Assembly: GCA_025531455.1 (NCBI GenBank)
Contig: JAMYHL010000022.1
Span: 310,001-374,000 of the forward strand
Direction of reading: 5' to 3'
DNA length: 64,000 nucleotides
DNA from: Apiotrichum sp. Y4204
Taxonomy: Eukaryota; Basidiomycota; Tremellomycetes; Trichosporonales; Trichosporonaceae
The notes under the pieces were generated by a model. That model did no database searches and was not told where the DNA came from. It saw nothing but the letters and a program-made list of their open reading frames with translations. Position numbers and translations under genes: made by a program. Shown here in pieces: positions 34,530-46,586 of the stretch. Position 1 is the first letter of the stretch, and every line of letters starts with the position of its first letter.

Positions 34530-36286
34530 ATGTCTTCCCCGTCCTCCTCAAGCCGCTCAAGCCGCATCCGCCGCCCGCCACCCGTGTTCGGCAACGCCGT
34601 ATCCAGCGACCAGGCGTACGGCTCGGACGACGACTGCGCGCTCGACGACGAGGACGAGGAGAGCGACGGCTGGGGCGGGGAAGCCTCCAGTCCTGAGGTG
34701 CGTGTGTGCGACTGGGGGGCTGACGGCAGGTGAGCGACTTTGATGACGGGGCGGAGGAAGGCAGCGATGCCTCGGGAAAGCAGATGGTGAAGAAGGCTTC
34801 GAAGGTTCCCAAGGTCGCCAAAAAGGCTGCTCGGACCAAAGCTGCAAAGGCTTCCAAGAGTATCAGCAAGATTTCTGCTCCGGCATCGAAGACCACGTAC
34901 ATGTTCACGCCGAAGGGGAAGACTCAGACCCTCCTTGTAAGTCTCCTAAGATGATCAGTTGTAGGGGGAGCACTTCCTGGATGCTCAGTCTCAATCGGTG
35001 CAATGGCAGCGGTGCGGTGATGATGGCAGTTGGAATCGCGTGACATCATCAAGACAGGCTGACACCAGCCTGCGTTTGCAAAGCCCCTCGCGGCCAAGGC
35101 CAAAGCCGTTGCCACTAAAAATGGGTCGGGATCGGGATTCAAGCCCCTCCTTCAGCGCCCCAAGGATGGCCCGAAGGCGGGAAAGAATGCGAAGAAGGCG
35201 AACGGTCACGGTGTGGGTGGCTCTAGGGAGGGCGCAAGTGAGGCCGCCAAGAGTGAGACGGAGGACACCAAGGAGGACACCAAGGATGACTCCCACGAAT
35301 CTAACGTCAACTCTCACAACAACTCTAATATCGACTCCAAGGGCGAAGACGAAAACGCGCAATCTGACGACATGTCCGATATCAGCGAGGATCCCAATCT
35401 CTCCAGCCTTGACGACGGCGACGAGCCAGACCAGATGCCACATGCGCGCCAGACCATTGGGGGGCGGGCACCAACCGTTCACACGATAAAGAAACCGAGC
35501 GTCTCTTCTTCGGCTGCTCACACGAGCAAAGCGTCTCACCCTTCCATCAAATCGGCTGCGAAGCCTCTTCTGAAGCCTAACATCAAGCCGTTGGTTAAGG
35601 CGGATAAGTCCGTCTCTGTTAAGCCTCGAGGGAAGAACCTCCTGCCGACTGTCAAGTCCAAGACGGAGGTCAAGACGGGAGTCATTTCGAAGGAGCCGAA
35701 GTCAGAGGACGACGATGAGGCCAAGGGTGATGTTAGCGTCAAAGCCGACGACGTAGAGGGAGAAGACGCGGACCCCAGTAGCAGCTTTGTATGTCTGGTC
35801 CCATATCACGAAGCTGATCCCCAGGGGAACTCTGCTTCCTCGTCGCCCGCTAAGCGCAAACGTTCGGGGGGCAGCGACGGGCCGCGCAAGCTTGCGCCCG
35901 CAGAGAAGGTTACTCCCGAGATGCGCAGGGGCATCGTCGACCTCTTCCTGAGCCCCGACTACATGAACAAGGTGGATTTCACTTCTGTCGGCTCGGCGTT
36001 TCCGGATCAGACGACAGGCAAGCTCAAGCGTCACTGGCGCGAGGTGCTTGGCCCCGATGCCCGCGCGTTCGTGCGCGACGGCTCGCCGCGCGCCGGCCGC
36101 CCCTCGCCGAAGGGCGGGCTCGGTAAGGCGCACCGCAAGGCAATCTGGGACGCCGTTGCCAAGGCGTACGAGGGCGCCAGATGGGGCCAGCTCGAAGCCG
36201 AGTGCGGCATGACCGCCACCAAGCTTCGGCGCCACTTCCGCGACGTGCTCAAGAAGGACGTGGCCAACATGATTGCGCGGGAGTAA
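34530..36286 (+). CDS. Nuclear protein with two Myb/SANT-like C-terminal repeats
   Basis: Exons 34530-34697, 34730-34936 and 35069-36286 give 530 residues. A further 36-base segment, 35789-35824, has GTATGT...CTGATCCCCAG and is a multiple of three, so it is probably an in-frame intron (518 residues if removed). The first 380 residues are low-complexity with alternating acidic and Lys-rich blocks. The C-terminal 140 residues contain two similar three-helix units: one from PEMRRGIVDLFLSPDY to LKRHWREVL, the other from KAHRKAIWDAVAKAYEG to KLRRHFRDVLKK. Both have the bulky-residue spacing of Myb/SANT-like helix-turn-helix folds. This suggests chromatin or DNA binding, but I do not recognise a named family and it may be lineage-specific. 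Confidence 0.72.
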
Positions 36287-36541
36287 TGTGCAGTGAGTTG
36301 AGCCTCCTCCCCGTTAACTCACGCTGAGACGGCAGCATTGCGTGACCGTTGAGAGAGGTGTTCGTAACGCGATGGTCTGTTTCCGATCGATGTCAAGATG
36401 TAGTCAAGTGAACTTCAGCTATTCCGTACCGCGGCCAACGAAGCCACGGCCACAACCAAGTCAATAATGTCAATAATGCCGATGCATAGCGCGTTTCCTA
36501 CACTCTACAAATACCTAATTTTAGTCTGTCCGTCGGCGCGC

Positions 36542-38524
36542 TCACGCGGCGTCGTTGGCAATCATGGCCCAGGGGTGCTCGACCTCGCCAGTCTGGATAG
36601 CGCTCAAGCGGTCAAGGATGGCCTTGGCAATGTCGCCCATGCCCTGCCCGGCGGGTCCGCAGGGGATGGTAATGTCCTCGCCCTGGTAGCCGATCTTGTC
36701 GACGGCCGAGACAATCGCGGCGGTACCAGTACCGAACACCTCGACAAGGTTGCCAGCGGCGGCGGCGTCAACAATGTCCTTCATGATGACCTTGCGCTCG
36801 CTGACCTCGAGCTTGTCGGGCAGGCCGGGGATACGGCTCTTGCCGCTCGCGTGGTCGCGCGCGAGCTGCAGCGCCGAGTCACGGGTAACGCCCGGAAGAA
36901 CAATGTCGTCCAGGGGCGGGGTGACGAGCTCGACGGTGCCGTCGGGCTTCTTGAACGCGATGAAGAGGTTCATCGTGCCGACCTCGGTGAGCGCGTGCTC
37001 CTCCCCGAGAAGCCACAGGTTCTGCGAGTAACCCTTCTTCGCGGCAAGGGCCTGGGGCGCGACGCCGGGCGCGTAGCTGGCGTCAGTGTGGAGTCCAATC
37101 ACGAGAGACAGCAAGAAAAGAAATGCGGAACACTTCCAACCCCCCATCTCTTCGCCCGCTGGGACTCACTTGGCACCGAGCTTGTAGCCACCGGTACCGC
37201 GGGGCGCGGCGCGGACGAACTCGGTGGTGGCGTAGAGCTGGACGGGCTTGAATCCCGAGGCGTAGTAAGGGCCGACGGGGGAGCAGATGACGAAGAGGAG
37301 GGCGTCCGACGAGGGGCCGACGCCGAGGCCGGCCTGCGTGCCGATGAGCGTGGGGCCTGAAATTAGCTATATGAAACAGCAACAGTGGAATCTCACGGAT
37401 GTACAGCGAGTAACCCTTCTCCTTGGGGATCCAGTCCTGGTCGACCATGACGAGCTTGCGGATGAGCTCGGTGACGGCCTCGCCGTCGAATGTCGGGAGC
37501 GCGATGCGTGCCGCCGAGCGGTTCATGCGCGCCATGTTCATGTCGGGGCGGAAGAGGCGCACAGTGCCGTCCTCGCTCCGGTACGCCTTGGTGCCCTCGA
37601 ACAGGCAGAACGCGTAGTGGAACACGGTCGAGGACGGGTCGAGCACCAGCGGCTGGTCTGGTTGTTAGTGACAGAGTTCACAGCAGAGGACGCCGCTGCT
37701 GGCGACATTACGGCGCAACTTGGTCTTTAAGGGCCTCTTGTCTCTGCAACAGGAGATGACAGTCTCGGGTCACAATGAGAGAATGTTTGTGCTTGCGCGC
37801 AGGGAGGAGGAGAATCTCGAGTGCAATAGTTTGCCGTCGCTTTCAAGATGGCACAGTTCCCCTCTTTCAAGATGGCACAGTTCCCCGGATTCCTCCAGCT
37901 TTCCTCTTCCTTCCCAAACTCCTCTCTTCTCTCCTCTCCTCTGGCGTCCCTCCCTGCCTCTCCTCCCCACGTATCACTCACAAGGCTTGATCTCCGGCGT
38001 TCCCCATCCGGTATTCGAGTTCCACGGGATCGTGAGCATGTGGTCGGTGAACGTCCGGCCGAACTGCAGCTTCGAGATCGGCGGCAGCGTCTTGGGCTCG
38101 GTCGTCTTCTCAACCTTGAGGAGCGAGACCTGCTGTTAGTGGTGTGACGGAGCTTGCGCCAAGCGGAGCTAGGGCCAGGAGAAGAAAGCCGATGGGCAGC
38201 TCGTGTGTTTCGAAAGCGGGCCAGGTCGCTGGACCGACGCCCCAGCGTCCCGAGACACCAGAGGGGGCATTGTCCTCGTGTGAGATACCCACACCACTCT
38301 TTCCTCTTCCATGGGCCTATTTCTGCACTCCTCCCCTCCCCTCTCCATCCCCTACTCACATCAATATCCGGGGTCTGGATGCTCTCGCCAGTCATCACGT
38401 CCGCGACGGGCTGCGAGTGCTTGAGCGCGACGAGGCGCGACGCGATCGGCGCGACCGCAGGACGGGGCGCGGCGCGGAGGCCAGAGCGCGCGGCGCGCGC
38501 AAGCGGGTTGAGGAAGCGGCTCAT
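36542..38524 (-). CDS. BAT1: Branched-chain amino acid aminotransferase, mitochondrial
   Basis: Exons 38524-38360, 38129-37982, 37657-37397, 37356-37170 and 37076-36542 give 431 residues. It swaps amino groups between Leu/Ile/Val and 2-oxoglutarate with PLP. The N-terminal 35 residues are rich in Arg and Ala without acids (FLNPLARAARSGLRAAPRP), typical of a mitochondrial presequence, so it is the Bat1-like rather than cytosolic form. Fold type IV motifs: FHYAFCLFEGTKAYR, GTQAGLGVGPSSDALLF, GGYKLGANYAPGV with the likely PLP lysine K250, and EVFGTGTAAIV, which holds the cofactor phosphate. The introns of 230 and 324 bases near the 5' end are longer than local average; the 324-base one carries a duplicated 22-mer. 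The gene is convergent with the Myb-like gene (255-base gap). Confidence 0.95.
37841..37886. repeat. Duplicated 22-mer in a BAT1 intron
   Basis: Two identical copies of TTTCAAGATGGCACAGTT followed by CCCC, 24 bases apart, lie inside the intron 37658-37981. A recent local duplication is the simplest reading. Confidence 0.85.
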
Positions 38525-39658
38525 CCTGGTCCTGATCCTGGTGGTTTGGGAGTGGTAGAGAGGTGGGGTACAGTTGTGTGGGGTGGGCGACCTCTTGGAC
38601 TTTTACATACATACATTCCCCCTTCACCATCCCTCCCTCTCCCCCGCGGTCGATTATCTTTCGAACTCTAGTAGTTCCAGTGGTGTGCTCGACTCGGCCG
38701 GACCACGCGCTCGGCGGTGCCGCCCGCGCAGCTCGCCCGGACCATGGAATTCGTGCTGCGGTCCTGGTCCGCGCGGCCATCGAAATTGTGGAGCGGGCAA
38801 AACCGACGGTACCGACACAGGAACCGGGAACCGAGGGGCGCGTGGTGCGTGGGTGTCGTGTGGCGCCGGCGTGGTGCAGAAAACAGTTGTGAAACCGCGG
38901 ACCGCGGGAACCGAACGTTTCTGACGTTCTGGACTGGATTCTGTGATGCTGTTCTGAGTATGACTCGCTCGTCCGCTGCTCGTCCGTCGTTAGTCACCGA
39001 TGTCTCTGGCTCGAGGTGGCATGCACCTACACACTGTAGGTCAAGTCGGTCGTTCGACTCTTCATTGAATGCAATGTCCCGAAAAGGCCATTCGCCCACG
39101 CTTCCTTGGGGAATGCGGAGGCTACACGGCTGCGCAGAAAGAAGCATGTATGCTATTGCAAAGAAGCTTCTTCTTACTTCTTGCTGAAAGAGTGGCTGAA
39201 AAACCTTGCTCGAGAACAGAACCAGCCGGACCTGTGCTCCCCGATACCGGACCTCTCGACTCCACTTCTACTTCCACTTCCAGATCTACCTTCGTGCTTC
39301 GCACTTCGGCTTTGCGCAGCGCGGCGCCACGCGTCTCAACACAATCCATGCTCCAACAGATACACGCCCTGCCGCGGCTGGCTCAAGAACTATGGTTGTA
39401 CAGAGGGCTTGTGGTGTGGGGAAAACGCTGGCGCCAAGGGCCCCGGCACACCCCCAATGACTGCGGCGAAATGAATGGTTTGTTGATGAACACTTCCGGT
39501 TGCTTGTCGTCACGAACTTGCTGATTTGTTTGTTTGTCTGTTCTGCGCGCGGGCGCTGGTATCGCATTATACTTGTGTGTTTCGGGAATCATGGACACAG
39601 AACGGGCAGGAGACAGGTTGGTGGGGACAGGTTGATGGGGACATTGCGGCCACTCGGG
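38525..39658. other. BAT1 promoter and SCH9 3' region
   Basis: Both flanking genes run on the minus strand. The part near 38525 should be the BAT1 promoter and leader, the part near 39658 the 3' UTR of SCH9. I see no exon or RNA gene. Confidence 0.5.
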
Positions 39659-42286
39659 CTACAGCATCTCGACGTCGCTTTGTCGGCGCGTCCGCTGGCC
39701 GTCCATCTCGTCGTCGTCAGAGTAGTCGTCCTCCTCGTCCTCGACCGCCTCCTCATTGTCCTCCTCGACATCGTCCATCCCGTGGTCGCCGCCGAGGAAC
39801 GACGTGGGCTGCAGTTAGTATTGACCGTCTATGCTTGATACCCACCATGAGCGATTCGCCCGTGTACGTGAAGCCCTTAAAGTTCTCCTGCACAGAGGAC
39901 GTGAGCGGGCTACCGTTGCTTGCCTGGCCCGGGCGCTGCTGCGGCTTGATGGCGAGCGCGGCCTGAGCCATGCCCGACGGGCGAGAGAGAGATCCGCCGG
40001 GGCCGACATAGGAGTGGCGGCCGGGCTGCTGGGGGATAAAGTCCTCGTCGTTGTACACATCAATGCCGGCGTCCGCGAGGGAAGAGCTGGTAAACTCGGG
40101 GTCAAAGTTGGCCACCGACTCGTCAGAGTCCACAATGGGCTTGAACGGCGGCGTGATCTCCTTGCGGTACAGCTTCTCCCAGTCGATGGACTGGAAGAAC
40201 GGGTGCTCCTTGAGCTCGGCCGCCCCACGCTTCGCACCAAGGCGGTTCTGGGGGTTACGGTTGAGGAGCTGCGGTCAGACCGTGGCTCAGGCGAAAACGT
40301 CTCTACTACTCACGCCCTTGACAAACTGCTTGCCATCATCACCAATTACATGCTTCGGGAAGCGGATCTTGCCGTAGCCTGAGAGTTAGAAGCAGAATCG
40401 CCGCTCAACTCACAGATCAAGCGGTACATCTCCTGGGTCTGCTCGGCGTAGAAGGGGCTCCAGCCGCAGCACATCTCGAAGAGAAGCACACCGAGCGACC
40501 AGAAGTCCACGTGCTTGCCGTAGCCCTTCTCGTCGAGCAGCACCTCGGGCGCGAGGTACTCGGTGGTGCCACAGAACGTGTTGGTAAGCTGGTCGTTGCT
40601 GAGGTCCGGCTTCGAGAGGCCAAAGTCGCAGAGCGCAATGTGGCCGGTGGCGTCGAGGAGGATGTTCTCGGGCTTGAGGTCACGGTACACAATGTTGTAC
40701 TTGTGCAGATGCTCGAGGGCGAGCACCAGCTCGGCAATGTAGAACCGGGCGCGGTCCTCGGAGAAACGGCCTTCCTTCTGCAGGTGCCAGAAGAGTTCGC
40801 CACCGCACTTGTAGTCGGTGACAAAGTAGAGGTCCTTCTCGGTCTGGAAGGAGAACTTGAGACCCACGAGGAAGGGGCACTCGAGCGAGCGCTGCAGAAT
40901 CTTGCGCTCGCCGATCGTGTGTGCCACCTCCTTCTTGGCAACAATCTCCTTCTTCGACAGCACCTTCATCGCGTAGATGCGCTTCGTGTCGCGCTTGCGC
41001 ACCTGGAACACGCGGCCGAAGGTACCACGGCCTATAAGCTTCAGGAACTCAAAGTCGGAGGGCTTCAGGTGCAGCTTAGTGCGCGCGGCAGTGAAGGTGG
41101 TCTGAATCCAGACCTCGCCAGTGACGAGCTCATCTCCGCGAGTGCCAAGCTTGTACCACTGGTCGACAGTGTAGCCGTCCTTCAGAACAGGCTTAACGTG
41201 CACGATGCCGAGGAAGCCCTCGCCGGCCTTGTTGCGGTCGTATACTGAAACTAGGATCTCCGAGGAGTGCGAGGTCAGATCGCTGTCGAGGTCAGCAACG
41301 TCATTGACAAGCAATTGCAACCCACAAGGTAACCTCCTCTTTCCAGATGGGATCGCCAGGGCCCGGCTTGCCGAGCCAGCTGGAGCCGGCAGAAGTCTCC
41401 GGCGTGCGGGTGCCACTGTCGCCACTCTTGTTCTTGCGTCCCATTGCGTCGGCAAAGACGCGCGTTATGGAGCCAAGACCGCCTCCAGTTCCTGTACGGC
41501 CCAGGGGCTGCGGCTGCGACTGTGTGAAGGGAACGTGAGAAGGGTTCGTGACCGCGTGTGGTGTGCGCGACACAAACTCGTTCTGCTCGAACTGCATGAC
41601 GACATACGGCTGGGGCTCGTAGCCTTCGGCCGTGATCACGTTCAGGCCACGAGCCTGGATCAGCTTGACGTTGAGCGTTCCGCGGGTCGATGGCATGGAG
41701 TTGGAACCACCGCTCTGCTCTTCGGCAGGTGTAGATGTGCCTTCCTGCTGCGGGGTATGCCTCCCGCTCGCCTGCAGCGCCTTGAGCATTTTGGGTGGCT
41801 CGTGGAGCCCGAAACCAAGCCCCCCAACGCCGCCCAGAGTGTCGCCGATGGTTACACCAGTCGTAGGCTGCGCGGTACCGGGTGTGCCGATGGGACCAAA
41901 GCCGTGGGTCGTCGGTGTGCGCATGCCTCCATTGCCGCCAGCACCAGCGGAGGAGCCCGAAAGCGACAGTGCAGAGGTCGCCTTCGTCAGGCCAGGCGAA
42001 GCAAGCGATGGTGAGCCGGAGGGCCCGGCGGTATCGAACGGGTTGGGCTGGTTGGAAGCTCGAGGTGTGGCTTGGTCAGCAGGGCCACCCAGGGAGCTGA
42101 ATGACGTCGACGGCGAGTGCGAGGACGAGGAAGAGGACTCTTTAGTCGTCTGAGGCGGCGCGGTCCCTCCTGAGGATGGCCACAGCTGCTGGGCAATGTC
42201 AGCGCGAGTTACAAGGCGCCGTGAACCAAACGAGCTTGAAGGTTTTGACGGTGGGTGGAGTAACTCACCTTTACGCCTTTGAGCAT
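39659..42286 (-). CDS. SCH9: Sch9-type AGC kinase with C2 domain
   Basis: Exons 42286-42269, 42188-41326, 41282-40414, 40378-40314, 40268-39846 and 39808-39659 give 795 residues. The first exon codes only six residues (MLKGVK), and the following acceptor is a CAGCAG tandem, so one Gln is optional. After a Ser/Thr/Pro-rich N-terminus a C2 domain spans about 174-345 (LNVKLIQARGL ... EILVSVYDRN). The kinase starts near 370 (LIGRGTFGRVFQV), with AMKVL lysine, YRDLKPENILL, CDFGLSKPD and the activation loop TFCGTTEYLAPE. The AGC tail has a hydrophobic motif (NFKGFTYTGES) and a final acidic stretch. C2 plus AGC kinase is the Sch9 architecture; Sch9 is the TORC1 effector that controls growth, ribosome synthesis and stress response. 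Confidence 0.93.
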
Positions 42287-44211
42287 GACGACGGAGTAAT
42301 GTAAATTGGCCGGCGCGTTGTAGGTTCAAGGGAAGCGCAATGTAGAGACCGCTTCAATGACAGGCGACTGGACCAGCAAGAGAGCTACGGTCGACGAAAC
42401 GGGTACTCGTGCGCGGCCCGTGATTGCTTCTGCAAGGGGTACTTGCCTTGCAAAAGGGGAGCAAGCCTTAGGGGACGAGACCGTCGGGTTAGTGCTCGAG
42501 CAGGTGGCGAAAGTGACACCCCCGATATGCAAATTGAGTAGAGAGAACGAGGTGGGAATCCACAATCGTATGCCGTTCAATGCGTCGGATGGAGGGAGTG
42601 TTTGGACAAGGAACCGTGGTGCTGGGAAATGACGATGCGGCGAACGAGGCGAGACGAGTCGAGGCGGAGACGAAACAAAATGAGACGAGCCGGGGTGAAA
42701 TTGGCTGTGGAGCTCGCAGCTGAGTGTAAGATGGAGAGTGCGATATAATAGATGAGTCCAAGCAAGCTGCTGGTGGTGGTGAGCAAGCTGAGGACAAGGA
42801 TGATTGCTTGATGCTGTAAGAGCGAGGTGGAGAGGATGAGCAAGCTGGTGGATGGGTGGTGGTGCGGCAGGTAGGTGCTGTGGTGTGAGTGAACCGTTCA
42901 CAACGCAATGCCAATGGGTGCAATCGGGTGTGGGCATGTGCCTTCTAATGGTCCCTTGCACTTTAGCCTAGCTGAAGGCGGGGAATCGGCGTGCGGCTTG
43001 CGGCGTAGGGCGTGCGTGCGGGGTCGTATAAGGGAAAAAGCACGGATTGTATTCCCTAGATGCTATTAGATGCTAGAAGCCGTATATATTAATGCAAAGC
43101 ATTATAGTTACTAGGGAGTGAGCTGGACGCAAGGGGAAGAGGCTGGGGGACGGGCAGGGACCGAAAAGGGAAGCGCGGGGAGAATTTGGATTCTGCTGTT
43201 GGTGCAAAGGTGTTGTATTAGGACGAATAGGAGTAATGATGTCGACGATGATGCAAGCTGCAAGGGGGGTAAGGCCCAAGGGACGATGAGTGAAGCCAAT
43301 TCACTAATGGCACTAATCTGTGCGCTCTGCATGCTCTTTGCGGATGGTTCTGCGTTCTGCGATTGAATGAGAGCTGAGAGCCCCCGTTGAAATGAACGAT
43401 TTCGACTGGCTGACGGATCTGTGACGGGATCATGAACTCATCCATGTGACTTGGTTATGACTCACCCTGCACAGGAACACCCGGGTCTAGCAGGTCCAGC
43501 TGGACAGCAGCAGTGTGGTTGACAATTGACACTAGCTATTCGCCCAGTGCCTCCTCGATTCTAATTCCTTCTTTTGGAGTCTGTTTGCCTCCGGCTTCGA
43601 TGAAACCACACATTAACATGGGTGATCATGACTCGAACCAAGATGCAAGCATGCAAGAAGCAGTCCGGATGGCCAGCCAGATGTCCAGATGCGGTCGGTG
43701 GCCCGGTGGGATCGTCATTCCCATCTGCAAAACACAGATTTAACAGCAAATCAGCAGATCAGCACTAGGAGTGGATGATCAGCGTCGGCGTGGCGTAGAG
43801 CTCAGTCCGCCTTCACCTTTGGCCCCTTTTGGCACCTCGACGAGCACGTGACTCTGAAATCTACTCTTGCTTCCCTTTTGTTCTCCTCTTTCCTTGTTTG
43901 AACCCCCCACGGCTGAGTCAACTGTTCCTATTACCGCATGCGTGGCGCCTGGGGGCTGACTAGCGCTGACTGGACTCGCACCCACGTACCCACCATCCCT
44001 ACTCTTTTTTTCATCCGCCAAAAACTCTTCTCGTCACTTTGTCTTGTGTTGTTCTCTTCCTTTTCTCCACCTCACCCCCCCAGGTCATAACAGTCTCTCC
44101 CATCCACCCCGCATCCGCCACCCACAACAACATTCTCCCCCATCGACATCCACATCCATAGCCACGCCATATCCATATCCACACTCCCATCAAAAGGGAT
44201 CGCAAGAAGCG
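42287..44211. other. Divergent promoter region SCH9 / REB1-like
   Basis: Nearly 2 kb between divergent starts. It carries the long leader of SCH9, which is C/T-rich on its strand, and the promoter of the Myb gene. A CCATATCCATATCCACA word at 44167-44183 recurs upstream of WDR48. No exon or RNA gene recognised. Confidence 0.5.
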
Positions 44212-46586
44212 ATGGAACGTACGATGCGCAGCCGCGGGATGAGGGCCACAGAGTCGGCCCAACGCTCGTCGATCGTGGCATCCACCCCAGCTTCTCAGAC
44301 CACATCCAAAAAACGAAAAACCGGTACCGCAGCCATGGCAAAGGAGAGTGCCACAGAACAGCCTGCACCAGAGGACAATGTCGCCAGTAACGACAACGAC
44401 GAGCCCAACGCCCCAGATACGCAGGATGCAGATGCCGCAGCAGACGAGGATGCGTCACGTAAAAAGCCCAAGCGTGTCATCATAGCAGACCCGCCGGTTC
44501 CCGCTACGCCAGACCAGTCAACCGAAAACAATGCCACAGCAGAGACCGAAACCGAAAACAATGCATCTGCCGAGCAAGACGCGTCCACGAGCGCTGCTGC
44601 CGATGGACCCTCTACTGCGACTGATGCTACGCCCGCCACGCCCGGACGTTCAACGCGTTCTTCGGCACGTCGCGGCGGCGCGTCACTCGTGAATGCCGCA
44701 GCAGCAATCTATGGTAGGCGCGACCCTGTCCCAGAATCGAGTGCCGCCCTGGGTTCCCTGGCAGACATTGCGCTGCAGTCTGTCAAGACGGCGCCTCCCC
44801 ACAGACATCCCATCCGCGATAAGGACTGGTTCAAGAACAGGAAAGCGCAGATGAATGGAGACGACACGGCTCTCACCGAGGCTGAGACTGCTGAGCTCCG
44901 AAACATCGCCGCCCAGGGGATAGACCTTACGCTTATCGACCCGGAGTTGCTTGATGCCGACGAAGCCGCTGCTGTTGCGGAGAACGGCACTGCCGAGGCG
45001 GCGGGTGACGAGGCAGGCGACGGCGACGTGACCATGCGTGAAGACGGCGGGGAAGGGGACGACACCTTTGAGGATGGCAGGGAGGACCATGATGAACTCG
45101 ACGACGAGGATGAAAACGACGAAGACGCTCCAGATGGTAAAGATGAATCGGGCGCCCAATCCTCCAGCAAGCGCCATCGTGACCATGCTGCCGAATCCAA
45201 CGAGGACGCCGATGAGACCGGCACTGAAGCGAAGGGCAAAGGAAAGGCGAAGACACCACGAACCAAAAAGGAGAAGAAGGAACCCCGCGTCAAGCGCGCT
45301 AAGCCTCTGGCCGCGCCCCGCAACCGCTGGGGACGGTCGCAGAACGATGTGGACGCCGACCTCCGGACGCTGCTCGATACGCCGGAAAAAGCCCAAGCAT
45401 ATCTTGCGTCCAAGTGGATCGATGCCAAGGAGCTTCACCGCCTGGAGGAGCTGAAGCGTGAGCTGAAAACCGAACGTAGCTGACATCAGTCATAACCTAC
45501 AAGCGTGGCAAGTGGACCGAGGGCGAACGCGCTGCTCTGCGCGAACACATTACCCAGTTCCAGGCTGTACGTTACATCGTCCTCTCGCTCGCTAACCGCA
45601 GGCCAACGGTCTTACGGATGCCTCGCTCCTGGAGATCATCCTTTCCAAAGGACGCTTTGACAAGCGCTCCGCATACCCACACTTCTGGGCTGAGCTTGCC
45701 GAGAAAGTGCCCGGTCGTCCAGTGAAGTATGTTGTCACTGCTGTCCAGCGGATGTACGACCCGCGTGCTCGCAAGGGCGCGTGGACAGCCGAGGAAGATG
45801 AAAAGCTACTTCAGTGAGTGTTTTACTCAGTTCCGAGCTGATCCCCCAGGGCGTATGAGCAGCACCCCAACAAGTGGACGACCATTGCCGACATTGTCGA
45901 CCGCACGGTCCACGACTGCCGCGACCGCTGGAAGTGTGAGCTGCGCAACAAGGACAAGCGCAAGAAGGGTAAGCTGAAATCGTTTCGGTTCAGCTGACAT
46001 ATTAGGCCCATGGACTGAGGAGGAGACGCTCAAGTTGCGCGATGCTGTTATCAAGGCCAACACCGACGCTGGCCTTCCTGCTCTCAGCAGCGATACGCCA
46101 TGGGACGCTGTGGTGACTCTGATGGACGAGTCGCGCTCCCGTACGCAGTGCCGCAAGAAGTGGTGAGTAGTCGTTCCTGGAACTCCAGCTGACATTTCAG
46201 GCAGGACACGATGGGCTACGGGCAGCGTACGGAGACCACCCGCAAGCGTGGCTCCAAGCTCGATTCGCGCGTTCTCCTCGATCGTCTTCGTGAGCTCGGC
46301 ATCCAGCATGAGTCGGATGTCGAGTACTCGCGCGTCACCATACCGGAATGGGGCCTCACGCCTGCCCAGGTCCGCCGCAAGTGGAACCATCTCAAAGGTC
46401 TCATCCCGAACCGCGAGAACATTACTTTTACTGGTGAGCTAGTATGAATCATTGCTAGCTGACCTCTCAGAGCTGCTTAGGCAGATTGAGATCAACCTGA
46501 AGCCGGACGACTGGCGCAAGCGCAAGCGCGGCCACTCACGCGCGGACCACATTGACGACGGTGTTGTCCATGACCTGCTCATCTAA
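44212..46586 (+). CDS. Reb1/TTF1-like Myb DNA-binding protein
   Basis: Exons 44212-45457, 45490-45566, 45602-45813, 45850-45968, 46006-46162, 46201-46433 and 46471-46586 give 719 residues; the six introns are only 32-38 bases. The N-terminal 415 residues are low-complexity and strongly acidic, with basic clusters (KKRK, RKKPKR) that look like nuclear import signals. The C-terminal 300 residues form Myb repeats: YKRGKWTEGERAALREHI (W424), RKGAWTAEEDEKLLQAYEQ (W502) and KKGPWTEEETLKLRDAV (W554), followed by a final Myb-like unit with QVRRKWNHLKG. This order matches Reb1 of yeasts, Rtf1 of fission yeast and TTF1/DMTF1 of animals, which bind rDNA terminators and some promoters. A role in RNA polymerase I termination and replication-fork arrest is inferred. 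The protein could instead be a general Reb1-type promoter factor. Confidence 0.85.

Noticed and set aside
42269..42329. Upstream SCH9 start in the unspliced frame (MNLQRAGQF...)
   Set aside because: That frame reads through an 80-base sequence with GTGAGT, a branch-like CTGAC and CCCAG; splicing from the ATG at 42286 gives a consistent N-terminus.
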